DNA of 64,000 bases from Runella defluvii. GTDB taxonomy: Bacteria > Bacteroidota > Bacteroidia > Cytophagales > Spirosomataceae. The first letter of the stretch is position 1, and every line of letters starts with the position of its first letter. The notes below the pieces were generated by a model. It was not told where the DNA came from, made no database searches, and saw only the letters and a program-made list of their open reading frames with translations. The DNA is taken from positions 1 to 64,000 of the forward strand of contig NZ_JACIBY010000002.1 in assembly GCF_014195535.1 (NCBI RefSeq), read 5' to 3'. Shown piece by piece: positions 7,181-15,607 of the stretch. The position numbers were made by a program, and so were the translations under genes.

Positions 7181-9427
7181 TCAGAATCTAAACGTGTATC
7201 GTAGCGAAGTATTTCTTCCAGGCATGGGCTGGTAGCGAAGCTCGTAGTAGTTTTCGTCGGTGAGGTTATTGACGCGCAGCGATACCGTATGCTTTTTGTA
7301 AATAGTAAGGTTTGCAACCAAATCGAGCGTTAGGTATGGTGGGTAAGTCACCAGCTGACTTCTGAATTTTTGAGGACTGACCACATCATTAAAGTTCACG
7401 TATTCTCTTGCACCCATGTACCTGCCCGACAGGCGCACAGAAAATCGTTTAAGGTCATCAAATTCAAAGCCTCCTCCTAAGCTCAGGTCGGCTACGTGGC
7501 GGGCCTTCGACTTGGTATCGGGACTTGCGGGGTCAGTACTTTTTATATAATCATCGTACGCCAACATCTTGGTCGCATTAAAAAACAGTTTATATGATTT
7601 TTTAAACTGATTGATTGCCCCAAAATCATAATATCCGTCCATTTCTATACCCGACAGTTTGGAGTAATTGGCATTGGCATACGTGCGATACGAAGCTACT
7701 TTGTAGGTTTTACCATCCAACGCCTGCCAATCGGTGTTCACTTTAGAGGCATCTGAAATTGTAATAATTCGATCATCGACTTTGGTATTAAAATAGGTAG
7801 CATCTAGGTAAAACCCTTTTTCTGCTTTCCCAAAACGCAAACCTGTCTCCCATGTTAAGCTATTTTCATTTTTCAAATCAGGATTTCCCAATGTCACATT
7901 CACTCTCACAGGATTGGTCGTCGTAAATGTTTCAAAATAGCCTGCAATTTGGTTGGCTACTGCATACCGAAATGCCGTCCCTACATTTGCATGAATAGCC
8001 AGTGCTTTGGTCAGGTTAATCTGCGCTCCAAAGTTGGGGCTATAAATGGTCTTACTTTCACTTTTTATATTTGTTTTATCTTCCAGTCCAAAACTCCTAG
8101 TCATGGCATAATTGACAAAATCGGTGCGAAAACTTGGGTTCAAAATCAAACGATTATTGAACACTGAAGCGTACCCCTGGGCAAATATACCAAAGTCATT
8201 AATTAGCCCGTTTGGACTTGACGACGCCCTTTCTTGGGGCACATTTCCCGTTGCGGCCGTTGGGGCATTCCAGTATCGCAAATCCGTCCCTGCAGTGTAA
8301 TAATCTGTACCAAAAGCAAGTCGAAATTGTTCCGAAATTTTAACCTCGTCTTGTAATTGAAAACCTTTGTAATCAACACTGCTCTCATATGACTTGTAAG
8401 GTGTAAACTCCTGACCAGTAGTGGCATTAACAAAAGGCAGCGTTCCTACGTATTCTTTTGAGATATAAGCTTTTGCCAACAAGCTATGCTTCCCAACCTT
8501 ACCTGTTAGCGCCACCTCAGAGGTATTGTATTTACGTTCTGCCTGATCGCGGGTGGTTGTTCGCATATCTCCAATGGTATATACTTTGTTGGTTGCAAAC
8601 CCTTGGCTCATCGCATCAATTCGCCAGTTTTTACTGATTTGATAGCCTAGCCGTGCCATGATAGAATAATTCTGCATTTGCGTGTATTCACGGACAACGC
8701 CATCATATACATCATCGGGCGTATCTAACGTAGTTTGATCCAAAGCAGTCACAGTCGAGTTACGCCACCCAAACGCATTTCTAAAAAAGTTTCCTTTTCC
8801 AATTTTATAGTTATCACCTCGGTTGAAAAAAGTACCCGCGAGGTCAAAATCGAGTTTAGGGGTTATTTTTCCCCCAACATCGGCACCTACCTCCAACGTA
8901 TTCCAAGTTCCATAACCCACATAGGCTTTTCCTCCTATTTTATCTTGCGATTTTTTGGTAATGATATTAATGACTCCCCCCATCGTATTGGCCCCATACA
9001 TAGCTGCCGATGGTCCTTTCAGTACCTCAATACGATCTATAGAACCTCTGTCTAAAACGGCAAGATTTACCGTTCCCGCAGGGCGTCCATTGATAAGCAC
9101 CGATGTCTCGGGCTGAATCGAATTAGAGCCGTGAAAAGTGTTGGGAGCAAATCCCCGCACGTTTACATACGAAAATCCATGAGGGTATTGAACGATGTTT
9201 AATGCGGCTAATTTTTTCAAAAAATCAGCTATATCGTTGGCAGGTGTAAGTTCCAAATCGCGACTTGATAGTACTTCTATTTTCTGTGGAACTTGATTCT
9301 TTTTTAGGAACATTCTAGTCCCTGAAACTGTAACGGTATCTAAACCAATCACTTGTGCATTTAAATTTAGACTTAATGTAATTAAAAAGCACAAGCCAAG
9401 TAGTCTTTGTTTTAGTTTGTGAAGCAT
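7181..9427 (-). CDS. TonB-dependent outer-membrane receptor, probable heme/porphyrin
   Basis: A 748-residue receptor with a signal peptide (cleavage near LNLNAQ), a plug domain beginning at about residue 30 (DTVTVSGTR, then YVNVRGF and IDRIEVLKGPSAAMYGANTMGGVINI), a 22-strand-type barrel and a C-terminal aromatic strand (LRYTFRF). It lacks the N-terminal carboxypeptidase-like domain of SusC-type receptors, so it resembles classical iron/heme/B12 receptors. It is the first gene of an operon with TolQ-like, DUF2149 and CobN/HmuS-like genes, which suggests that it imports heme or another metalloporphyrin, i.e. an HmuR equivalent. No HmuY-like lipoprotein is nearby. The ligand is inferred from context only. 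Confidence 0.85.
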   Translation of the reverse strand: MLHKLKQRLLGLCFLITLSLNLNAQVIGLDTVTVSGTRMFLKKNQVPQKIEVLSSRDLELTPANDIADFLKKLAALNIVQYPHGFSYVNVRGFAPNTFHGSNSIQPETSVLINGRPAGTVNLAVLDRGSIDRIEVLKGPSAAMYGANTMGGVINIITKKSQDKIGGKAYVGYGTWNTLEVGADVGGKITPKLDFDLAGTFFNRGDNYKIGKGNFFRNAFGWRNSTVTALDQTTLDTPDDVYDGVVREYTQMQNYSIMARLGYQISKNWRIDAMSQGFATNKVYTIGDMRTTTRDQAERKYNTSEVALTGKVGKHSLLAKAYISKEYVGTLPFVNATTGQEFTPYKSYESSVDYKGFQLQDEVKISEQFRLAFGTDYYTAGTDLRYWNAPTAATGNVPQERASSSPNGLINDFGIFAQGYASVFNNRLILNPSFRTDFVNYAMTRSFGLEDKTNIKSESKTIYSPNFGAQINLTKALAIHANVGTAFRYAVANQIAGYFETFTTTNPVRVNVTLGNPDLKNENSLTWETGLRFGKAEKGFYLDATYFNTKVDDRIITISDASKVNTDWQALDGKTYKVASYRTYANANYSKLSGIEMDGYYDFGAINQFKKSYKLFFNATKMLAYDDYIKSTDPASPDTKSKARHVADLSLGGGFEFDDLKRFSVRLSGRYMGAREYVNFNDVVSPQKFRSQLVTYPPYLTLDLVANLTIYKKHTVSLRVNNLTDENYYELRYQPMPGRNTSLRYTFRF

Positions 9428-9470
9428 GATGTAGAATTATTTATGGCAAATCGCCGCAATTTACACACTT

Positions 9471-9498
9471 TACCATTCCTAGCCAGATACGAATGGTA
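9471..9498. promoter_or_regulatory. Inverted repeat upstream of heme receptor, possible operator
   Basis: Perfect 8-base arms TACCATTC (9471-9478) and GAATGGTA (9491-9498) separated by 12 bases, 44 bases upstream of the receptor start. It has no T-run on the receptor strand, so it is not an obvious terminator for the preceding S41 gene. A protein-binding site is possible but unproven. Confidence 0.35.
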
Positions 9499-9551
9499 TC
9501 TTTTCTTCCTTTTTACGACAATTAGGCATTTTCTCGGTCAAAAAACGAGAA

Positions 9552-10922
9552 TCATCTCTGATTTTCGAGGTACTTGACTGCCTCACCCAACCAATCCGAT
9601 TCGGGCGACTTGAGCTGAATTTTTGGGGCAATACCCGTTTGGTCAATGGGTGCAGTATCGGTCCACGAAGATTTAACAATGGGAATCACAAACGTAAAAT
9701 CAGGGCACGGAATGGGGGTAGGTTGGCGCAGGTCACCGTAGTCCATCATCCCCATCGTGTTTTCACCCATAGTGATTACTTTTTCAAAATCCTTGACCAC
9801 CTGAATCGAGTATTCGGTGGCGCTCCCGCATAGTGCGTTTTGTAAAACAACCACCTTCTTAGGATTGGGCAAGGCCGCTTCGTAGCTCACAGGAAAGTCG
9901 GGCTGGGGAACGTACGCACCGATATTTTGGCGTAATTTTCGTAACAACGTACTGTCACTGCTATAATCGCTGCTAAAAACGCGGTTATTGTTGATAGAGG
10001 CTTGCATCAGCCCTCCTTTTACCACAAACGGCTTGGTGTATAGATAAGGCAACAGCAATTCCATGCCAAAATTGCCGCCGCCGTTGTTCCGTACATCAAT
10101 AATCAAGTACGGAGTAGCTCGAATGAGCGAATCATTCTTTTTGATAAATGCCTCAAATTGACTCCATTGCATTCCAAAAGTGGGGATTCGTACGCACACC
10201 ACGTTGGGTGAAGGTTTCCAACACGCCAAGCCTTTGTTTCCGTTTTGCCAAGTGGCTACCTCCTGTTCTTCAGCAGGGGTTGCATTGTGCGGGAAGAGTC
10301 GTTTCCAAGGAAAATAATTGTAAAAAAGATTCCCTTGAAACTTCGCGCGCGGGTCGAGGCTGAGCAAATAGCTGCCAAATTCGTGGACGTTGTAAAATGA
10401 CCCGTTTTTCTTGATTTTGGAAAACAATTGTCCCGTTTTATAGGTCGTATCGGCACTTTCAAGTACAATTCCTTTGTAAGCATCAGGTGTTTTGCCGTCT
10501 TTCACAATCGCAATTTTGAGCTTTTTCTCATCATGCCACCAAATCCCTTCGGGCGACGAACTAGGCACTTTTTGGGTCAGCTGGCGCGCCTGACTTTCAG
10601 TAAGTGGGTCAAAAATCTTCGCGACGTGTTCTTTGTTGTAAACGCCTATTTGGAGGTGTTTGTCTTGAAAATAGTTGATGTAGGTAGCCAAAATATCAAA
10701 ACACTCCGCCCGCGACGGACTGCGCATCGACTGAATACGCAACTGCGTCACCATCCGAGCGTACGCAAGGCGATTTTTGGAGGTGCTAACTTTGTCGCTA
10801 TACCCTGCATAATCGGTACTTATTTTTTGAATTAAGGAGTCAAGGTTGGTGCGACAATCGCAGTTTTGGGCACTCACCGCCCAACTTTGCACCACAAAAA
10901 ACAAACACAATAAACGTTTCAT
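9552..10922 (-). CDS. Secreted S41-family peptidase
   Basis: Start chosen at ATG 10922, giving a signal peptide MKRLLCLFFVVQSWAVSAQ and a 456-residue protein. The C-terminal half shows the tail-specific/S41 fold: LIIDVRNNGGGN (274-284) and the nucleophile region CGSATE with Ser367 and Glu370, matching the Ser-x-x-Glu of C-terminal processing peptidases. A Cys-Asp-Cys motif follows the signal peptide. No PDZ domain is apparent in the middle, so it differs from CtpA. A clear paralogue lies at 42730-44148 with the same N-terminal CxC, NYAG/DYAG and C-terminal GMMDYG motifs. It starts 27 bases after miaE and may be cotranscribed with it. The substrate is unknown. Confidence 0.85.
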   Translation of the reverse strand: MKRLLCLFFVVQSWAVSAQNCDCRTNLDSLIQKISTDYAGYSDKVSTSKNRLAYARMVTQLRIQSMRSPSRAECFDILATYINYFQDKHLQIGVYNKEHVAKIFDPLTESQARQLTQKVPSSSPEGIWWHDEKKLKIAIVKDGKTPDAYKGIVLESADTTYKTGQLFSKIKKNGSFYNVHEFGSYLLSLDPRAKFQGNLFYNYFPWKRLFPHNATPAEEQEVATWQNGNKGLACWKPSPNVVCVRIPTFGMQWSQFEAFIKKNDSLIRATPYLIIDVRNNGGGNFGMELLLPYLYTKPFVVKGGLMQASINNNRVFSSDYSSDSTLLRKLRQNIGAYVPQPDFPVSYEAALPNPKKVVVLQNALCGSATEYSIQVVKDFEKVITMGENTMGMMDYGDLRQPTPIPCPDFTFVIPIVKSSWTDTAPIDQTGIAPKIQLKSPESDWLGEAVKYLENQR

Positions 10923-10949
10923 AGCTGATTTTTGGATTAGTTCTAGCAC

Positions 10950-11543
10950 TTAGTGCATACGGTCGCCACGCACTTCGAGGGTTTGCATGATTTTGGCTTC
11001 TTCGGCCAAGAGTTGTTTCCAGCGTTCGCGTACTTTTTCGGCGGGGAGGTATTCTTCAGCCAATTCGATAAAGTTTCGGTAATGCCCTGCCTCCGAAATC
11101 ATCAACTCGTGGTAAAAGCTCCGTAGTTCCTCGTCGGAAATATGTTGTGACAGTAATTTAAACCGCTCACAACTTCGGGCTTCGATAAGCGCACAAAACA
11201 AAAGGCGGTCGAGAAACACTTCCTCACGGTCGCCTTTTTTCTTCACCACTTCTTGCAGGCGGTTGACGTACTCGTCTTTACGAGCGCGCCCGAGTTTATA
11301 GCCGCGTTTGTGGAGTTCTTTCAAAACCATCCGAAAGTGCGCCCATTCTTCGGCAACGACGGGCGTCATTACTTCGACCAATTTTTCTTTTTCGGGAAAA
11401 TGCACAATCATCGAAATACAAGCCGAAGCTGCTTTTTGCTCACAATAAGCGTGATCTACGAGAATTTCTTCCAACTGCATTTCGGCAATATTGACCCAAC
11501 GCGGGTCGGTAGGCAGTTCGAGTCCAAGAGTAGTGAGAGACAT
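10950..11543 (-). CDS. miaE: tRNA 2-methylthio-N6-isopentenyladenosine(37) hydroxylase MiaE
   Basis: A 197-residue all-helical diiron protein matching MiaE in length and motifs: a first ligand helix (EEILVDHAYCEQKAA), the first ExxH pair EEWAHF (Glu66, His69), and a second set of carboxylate/histidine ligands (ALIEARSCE and ISEAGHY). MiaE adds a hydroxyl group to ms2i6A at position 37 of tRNAs that read UNN codons, using O2 and a ferritin-like diiron centre in the cytoplasm. It is the first gene of a possible two-gene transcript with the S41 peptidase; that pairing has no obvious functional logic. Confidence 0.92.
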   Translation of the reverse strand: MSLTTLGLELPTDPRWVNIAEMQLEEILVDHAYCEQKAASACISMIVHFPEKEKLVEVMTPVVAEEWAHFRMVLKELHKRGYKLGRARKDEYVNRLQEVVKKKGDREEVFLDRLLFCALIEARSCERFKLLSQHISDEELRSFYHELMISEAGHYRNFIELAEEYLPAEKVRERWKQLLAEEAKIMQTLEVRGDRMH

Positions 11544-11702
11544 TTTTTAAATGACGAGTTTTTGAATGCAGAATGTCGAATAAGGGGTTCGCAATTATAA
11601 GTTAGAATGGTTTAATTGGGTGCTCTAACGCACGTACAAAATTAGAAAATTCTCTTTTTTCAAACGACACATTTCCTTTCAATCTGCAAATAAATCCCTC
11701 TA

Positions 11703-14700
11703 TTATTGAACCCTAATTAACTGAACACCCACCACTGGACGACCGTCGGCGGTAACCCCCTGTATGACCACACGCACCGTCCGTACTACGTCTGACAACG
11801 GAAAACGCAACTGACTGCGTCCCTGTCCGTCGGTTTGCATTAGGGGTTTCCAATATAAAACATCCCGATAATCCACCTTTGAAGTACTTCCTATTGCTGC
11901 CTCCGCATCGTAGCGGGGCACATAAAATTCGCGTTGTACCGACGGATAACCAATGAAATGAATTGGCGTCATTCCTTCGTTCGTTTTAGAATTTTTCTGC
12001 ATCGACCGAGCACGTTTGGTGTAAAAAGCAATGACCCCATTGCCCGCTCGAACCCCGTATGTCCCAGTAGTACCCGCATTTTTTAGCACTTCGATGCGTT
12101 CGATGTCTCCTGCGTTATAGTACAGCAAAGCCGTTCCGTCGCGGTCCTCTATGGGGACACCATCTATCAAATACAAGGGTTGCATCCCGCTTTTGAAGCT
12201 ATTTACCCCCCGCATAAATACCTTGTAGCTACGCGCTTGGGACACCCCCTCTCGTTGAACGGTCACGCCCGTCAACCGTCCCTGAATCATTTCGTACAGA
12301 TTTTGAAAAACGGGTGACTTGTCGTCGAACACAACAACGGCATCGGCCGCATTGTGCAAACTCCGCAGTTGAACATCCTCAGGTCTTTCTTCGATTTTAC
12401 GCGCTCGAACCGTCACTTCTTGCAAGACTTGAGCCGTTTTATCACGGTAAAAATCAACGTTGGACTCCTGTCGAATCCGAGCCGCTTTCGATTCCGCCCG
12501 CAACATTAACCAATCGGGTGACGCTGTTATGCGCTCCGATTCCCATTGACTACTCGACGTTTCCAAGACCAAAAAGGCTTCTTTGGCAGAAAGTTTTCTT
12601 GACTTTTCATCCGTAATTTGCACCATTAACTGTAGCGTATCAGTCGCCGCCATTCCTACGAGACGGAAGCGCCCCTGCTCGTCAGCCCCTGCCGTTCCTA
12701 CAAAAGATTTGCCAGTGCCTGTCGATACTACCGTGAGTTTCGCCCCAGGAATAGGTTGATTTTTAGCGTTTAGAATGCGGCCTTTGAGCGATACGCCACC
12801 GAACTGTTCTGTTTCGGGCGTACCACTAACGCGTCGCCAGCCCTGCGTCAACAGTAGGTCGTCCAGTGCTTGCAGGGTTTCCGTAGAGCGATTCTTCAGA
12901 TATTGGTTGGGGGTTTCGATACGCCCTCGGAGCTCACCCGTCAGCAATAAGTGGGTGTGAATGTTAGCTTCGGCGGTATCATCAAACACTTGGTCGGCAT
13001 CGGTAATCGAGGCTGATAAAGCGGCCAACACTGGTGCTCCATTATCACTCAAATTGATGCTCAAGATGGCCTGCTCGCGTGGCTGATAGCGGCTTTTGTT
13101 CAAACTCGTCACTACACGGACTGGCGCAGTAGATTCGGGGACAAATACCAATCGTTCGGCGTGGGCCTTACCGAAGGCATCATACAGGGTGATTTGTGCA
13201 AACCCTGCTGGCCAAGTCGTTATAGGCAAGTTTATCTTCGCCACGCCGTTTTGCAAAAGAATTTTTCGCTGGTCAATCACCCGACCGTGTTGCTGTATTA
13301 TCACATAGGCAGAGTCGGGTGAAGTACGTTTCGAACTCCTTATGGTCAACATTAGACGGGTGGTGTCGGTGGTTGCATCAGCCGAAAGCAACAGCCCCTC
13401 CATTTCTGGTTCGGGCAATGGCACACGTTGCGGTTGTTTGTTATAGGTTAAATTGGCGTAATAAGTCCGCTGTGCTTTGGGCTCCAGCAACACGCTCGTC
13501 ATCCCCTGCTGATTGGTTTTAAACCCAACGACTTCCACTCCCAAATCGTCAACAATACGTCCCGCAATAGCCAAGCCGTGTCCATTGGGCTGTAGAATTT
13601 TTACGCCCAAACGCGCTGGTAATCCCAAAATCCAACGCCCCCCTTCTGGCAGAATCTGAACGTCTAATAGCTTAGACACAGTATCATTAGGCATGGCTGC
13701 GTTGCTATTCCGAAGCAGATTATAGACCGTCACCGAACGCTCAAACGCTGGGCGTCGCTGGGCATCGTCTTCGTCGGTATAGGCGCGCAGGTGATAGGTT
13801 CCCGTCATGAGCGTATCCGACAAGCGAAAATTACCTTCACCACGTCCTTCCACGATGCGCACCCACTGGTGCTGCACCAGTTTGCCTGATGGCGTAAGCA
13901 GGTCCACATGGATGGCCGTTTCGCCACTGGCCCGCTGATGGTTGGCCGCGTCGAGTAAATACGTACTCATCCAGAGCCGATCTCCTGTGGCGTAAAAGGG
14001 TTTGTCAATGTGTACAAACAAGGTAGGAGCCAACAACTTAAACCGTTCACTGAAAGCAGCAGTAATGCGTTTTAGGCTGGAATCAGGCAGGGCAATTTTT
14101 CCCTGCATTGCCAACGGATCGTTTGTAAGCGACTCCTTCTCATGCGCTTCGGGTTGCCATTCGGCGGGCAACATCGTCGAGAGTCGATCATCCCCCATTG
14201 AGCCTTGCGCCACCATTCCTTCAGGCTTCGTAATCACCCCATTGGTAGCCAGTTGTAGGTATCCGCTGGGGAGCGATATTTCGGTGTATTCGTAACGGGC
14301 ATCGGGATAAGGTGAAAAGTTGGAAGAGGCATTCCTGTAAAATACAATGAGCTTCATGGACGAAACCAATCGGCGTTCGGTCGATATCTTTCCAGGTTGA
14401 ATCAACGTAGTAGCCTTGACTGGAATCAAGCGCTTGTATTCGCTAATGGCGGCGGCGAGCGTAATGGACTTACGGTCTGCGGGCATTGGTTTAGTAACAT
14501 CTTCCTGAAAAACCATAAAGCCCGCCTGCTCAAACGTATTATCGACCAAACTGGCCATTAAATGCCGAATAGAGCCTTGGTAGGCCGCTAACCGATTGCG
14601 CCGAAACCGATTGGCTTGCCGTTCGCTTTCGGGTTTTAGTTCTTCAAAACGCGCAGTCCCCGCCGAATACGTCTTTCCTGAAGCCGCAGCATCAAAATGT

Positions 14701-15254
14701 TGCAAATCATACACCAATCGGTAGCCCAGCGCCTGATTTTCAATCATTAACGGCTCGTTGGCCGTCGCATACAGGTGGTTGTTCTCTTCGTTAAAATACA
14801 GCACATCACTATTGACAAGCTGGCACTGCCCACCAAATGGTTCACCGAGAAGCTCCTTTTTAAACTGACGTAGCTGTTGTTCTCGTTGCTTTTGATTACC
14901 CCGTACTATGACCGTTTCTAAGGTTTGTGCGCTTGCTTTTAGCCGAAAATCAGCTTTTTGGAGAGAGGCATTGTCAAACCTGAACGTACGTTTTTCGGAC
15001 TCATACCCAATAAAAGAAGCCACAATTTCAACCGTACCAAGCGGAATTCCAACCAGCGTAAATGCTCCTTTTTCGTCGGTCACCGCTCCCCGCGTGCTAC
15101 CATTCACATATACGTTGGCAAACGGCATGGGCTTTCCCGTGGTGGCATCTCCTACGTGGCCAGTGAGTGTGGCGGTGGTTTGTCCATGAACAAAAAGGGA
15201 TGCTTGTATCAGTAGGACAATAGTTGTCCAAGCGGTAACGAGCGAGCAACGCAT
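11703..15254 (-). CDS. Large secreted protein: carboxypeptidase-like, macroglobulin-like and TonB-plug domains, no barrel
   Basis: An 1183-residue protein with a signal peptide (cleavage near FVHGQ). Residues about 27-110 form a carboxypeptidase-D-like regulatory domain (TLTGHVGDATTGKPMPFANV). The middle has macroglobulin MG2-like segments (FVHIDKPFYATGDRLWMSTY, then TGTYHLRAYTDE). A second carboxypeptidase-like module (SLKGRILNAKNQPIPGAKLT) follows, and near the C-terminus a TonB plug-like domain with PLYLIDGVPIEDRDG, DIERIEVLKNAG and YGVRAGNGVIAFYT. There is no receptor barrel after the plug; the chain ends about 110 residues later. Such plug-bearing proteins recur in Bacteroidota but their function is unclear; a scaffold or partner of a separate receptor is possible. 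It stands alone on its transcript. Confidence 0.82.
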   Translation of the reverse strand: MRCSLVTAWTTIVLLIQASLFVHGQTTATLTGHVGDATTGKPMPFANVYVNGSTRGAVTDEKGAFTLVGIPLGTVEIVASFIGYESEKRTFRFDNASLQKADFRLKASAQTLETVIVRGNQKQREQQLRQFKKELLGEPFGGQCQLVNSDVLYFNEENNHLYATANEPLMIENQALGYRLVYDLQHFDAAASGKTYSAGTARFEELKPESERQANRFRRNRLAAYQGSIRHLMASLVDNTFEQAGFMVFQEDVTKPMPADRKSITLAAAISEYKRLIPVKATTLIQPGKISTERRLVSSMKLIVFYRNASSNFSPYPDARYEYTEISLPSGYLQLATNGVITKPEGMVAQGSMGDDRLSTMLPAEWQPEAHEKESLTNDPLAMQGKIALPDSSLKRITAAFSERFKLLAPTLFVHIDKPFYATGDRLWMSTYLLDAANHQRASGETAIHVDLLTPSGKLVQHQWVRIVEGRGEGNFRLSDTLMTGTYHLRAYTDEDDAQRRPAFERSVTVYNLLRNSNAAMPNDTVSKLLDVQILPEGGRWILGLPARLGVKILQPNGHGLAIAGRIVDDLGVEVVGFKTNQQGMTSVLLEPKAQRTYYANLTYNKQPQRVPLPEPEMEGLLLSADATTDTTRLMLTIRSSKRTSPDSAYVIIQQHGRVIDQRKILLQNGVAKINLPITTWPAGFAQITLYDAFGKAHAERLVFVPESTAPVRVVTSLNKSRYQPREQAILSINLSDNGAPVLAALSASITDADQVFDDTAEANIHTHLLLTGELRGRIETPNQYLKNRSTETLQALDDLLLTQGWRRVSGTPETEQFGGVSLKGRILNAKNQPIPGAKLTVVSTGTGKSFVGTAGADEQGRFRLVGMAATDTLQLMVQITDEKSRKLSAKEAFLVLETSSSQWESERITASPDWLMLRAESKAARIRQESNVDFYRDKTAQVLQEVTVRARKIEERPEDVQLRSLHNAADAVVVFDDKSPVFQNLYEMIQGRLTGVTVQREGVSQARSYKVFMRGVNSFKSGMQPLYLIDGVPIEDRDGTALLYYNAGDIERIEVLKNAGTTGTYGVRAGNGVIAFYTKRARSMQKNSKTNEGMTPIHFIGYPSVQREFYVPRYDAEAAIGSTSKVDYRDVLYWKPLMQTDGQGRSQLRFPLSDVVRTVRVVIQGVTADGRPVVGVQLIRVQ

Positions 15255-15402
15255 GGTTGTAAAATGGCTGGTTAGGTATGAAAATCAATGGTGTAGTTCA
15301 ACTCGCTCTTTTAAATTTCACCAATTCGCAAGCTAGTTTGAAAACCTAGCTAATAAAGCTTTAAAATCTTCATCTTTACTCAGGGGACAGGTTAAGCGTA
15401 TT

Positions 15403-15428
15403 AAAAACAAAAAAGCCTCAGCGAGGCT
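15403..15428 (-). terminator. Rho-independent terminator after PLP enzyme gene
   Basis: Read on the minus strand: stem AGCCTC, loop GCT, stem GAGGCT, followed by a T-run with a single interruption. It lies about 180 bases beyond the stop of the dehydratase/racemase gene, so the nested palindrome would be part of that transcript. Confidence 0.7.
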
Positions 15429-15431
15429 AAA

Positions 15432-15566
15432 TCTTAGTAGAAAAAGACAAAAAACCTCCCCCGAAAAACCCATCGGGGCAACCGATGCTCAGAAAGAGGA
15501 CACCCCGATGGGGCTTGATTTCAAACCTGGTTCATTCTTGCTACTAAGATGTAGCTCCTCTGGAGC
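15432..15566. repeat. Nested palindromic MITE-like element
   Basis: Outer arms TCTTAGTAG (15432-15440) and CTACTAAGA (15541-15549) enclose inner arms CCCATCGGGG (15469-15478) and CCCCGATGGG (15503-15512). Immediately outside the right arm is a further hairpin, GCTCC-TCT-GGAGC (15554-15566). The layered symmetry over about 135 bases, without any ORF, resembles a miniature inverted-repeat element or a structured RNA. Confidence 0.6.
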
Positions 15567-15607
15567 AACAAATGCTAGCTTTTTGTTTTGATGCGTTCAA
15601 CCTGTTC

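Larger units (their letters stand above)
15255..15607. other. 353-base gap with terminator and nested palindromic element
   Basis: No coding frame is convincing here. It holds the terminator of the downstream end of the PLP enzyme gene (15403-15428) and a nested inverted-repeat element (15432-15566), both listed separately. The remaining 150 bases next to the large plug protein show nothing I can identify. Confidence 0.6.
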
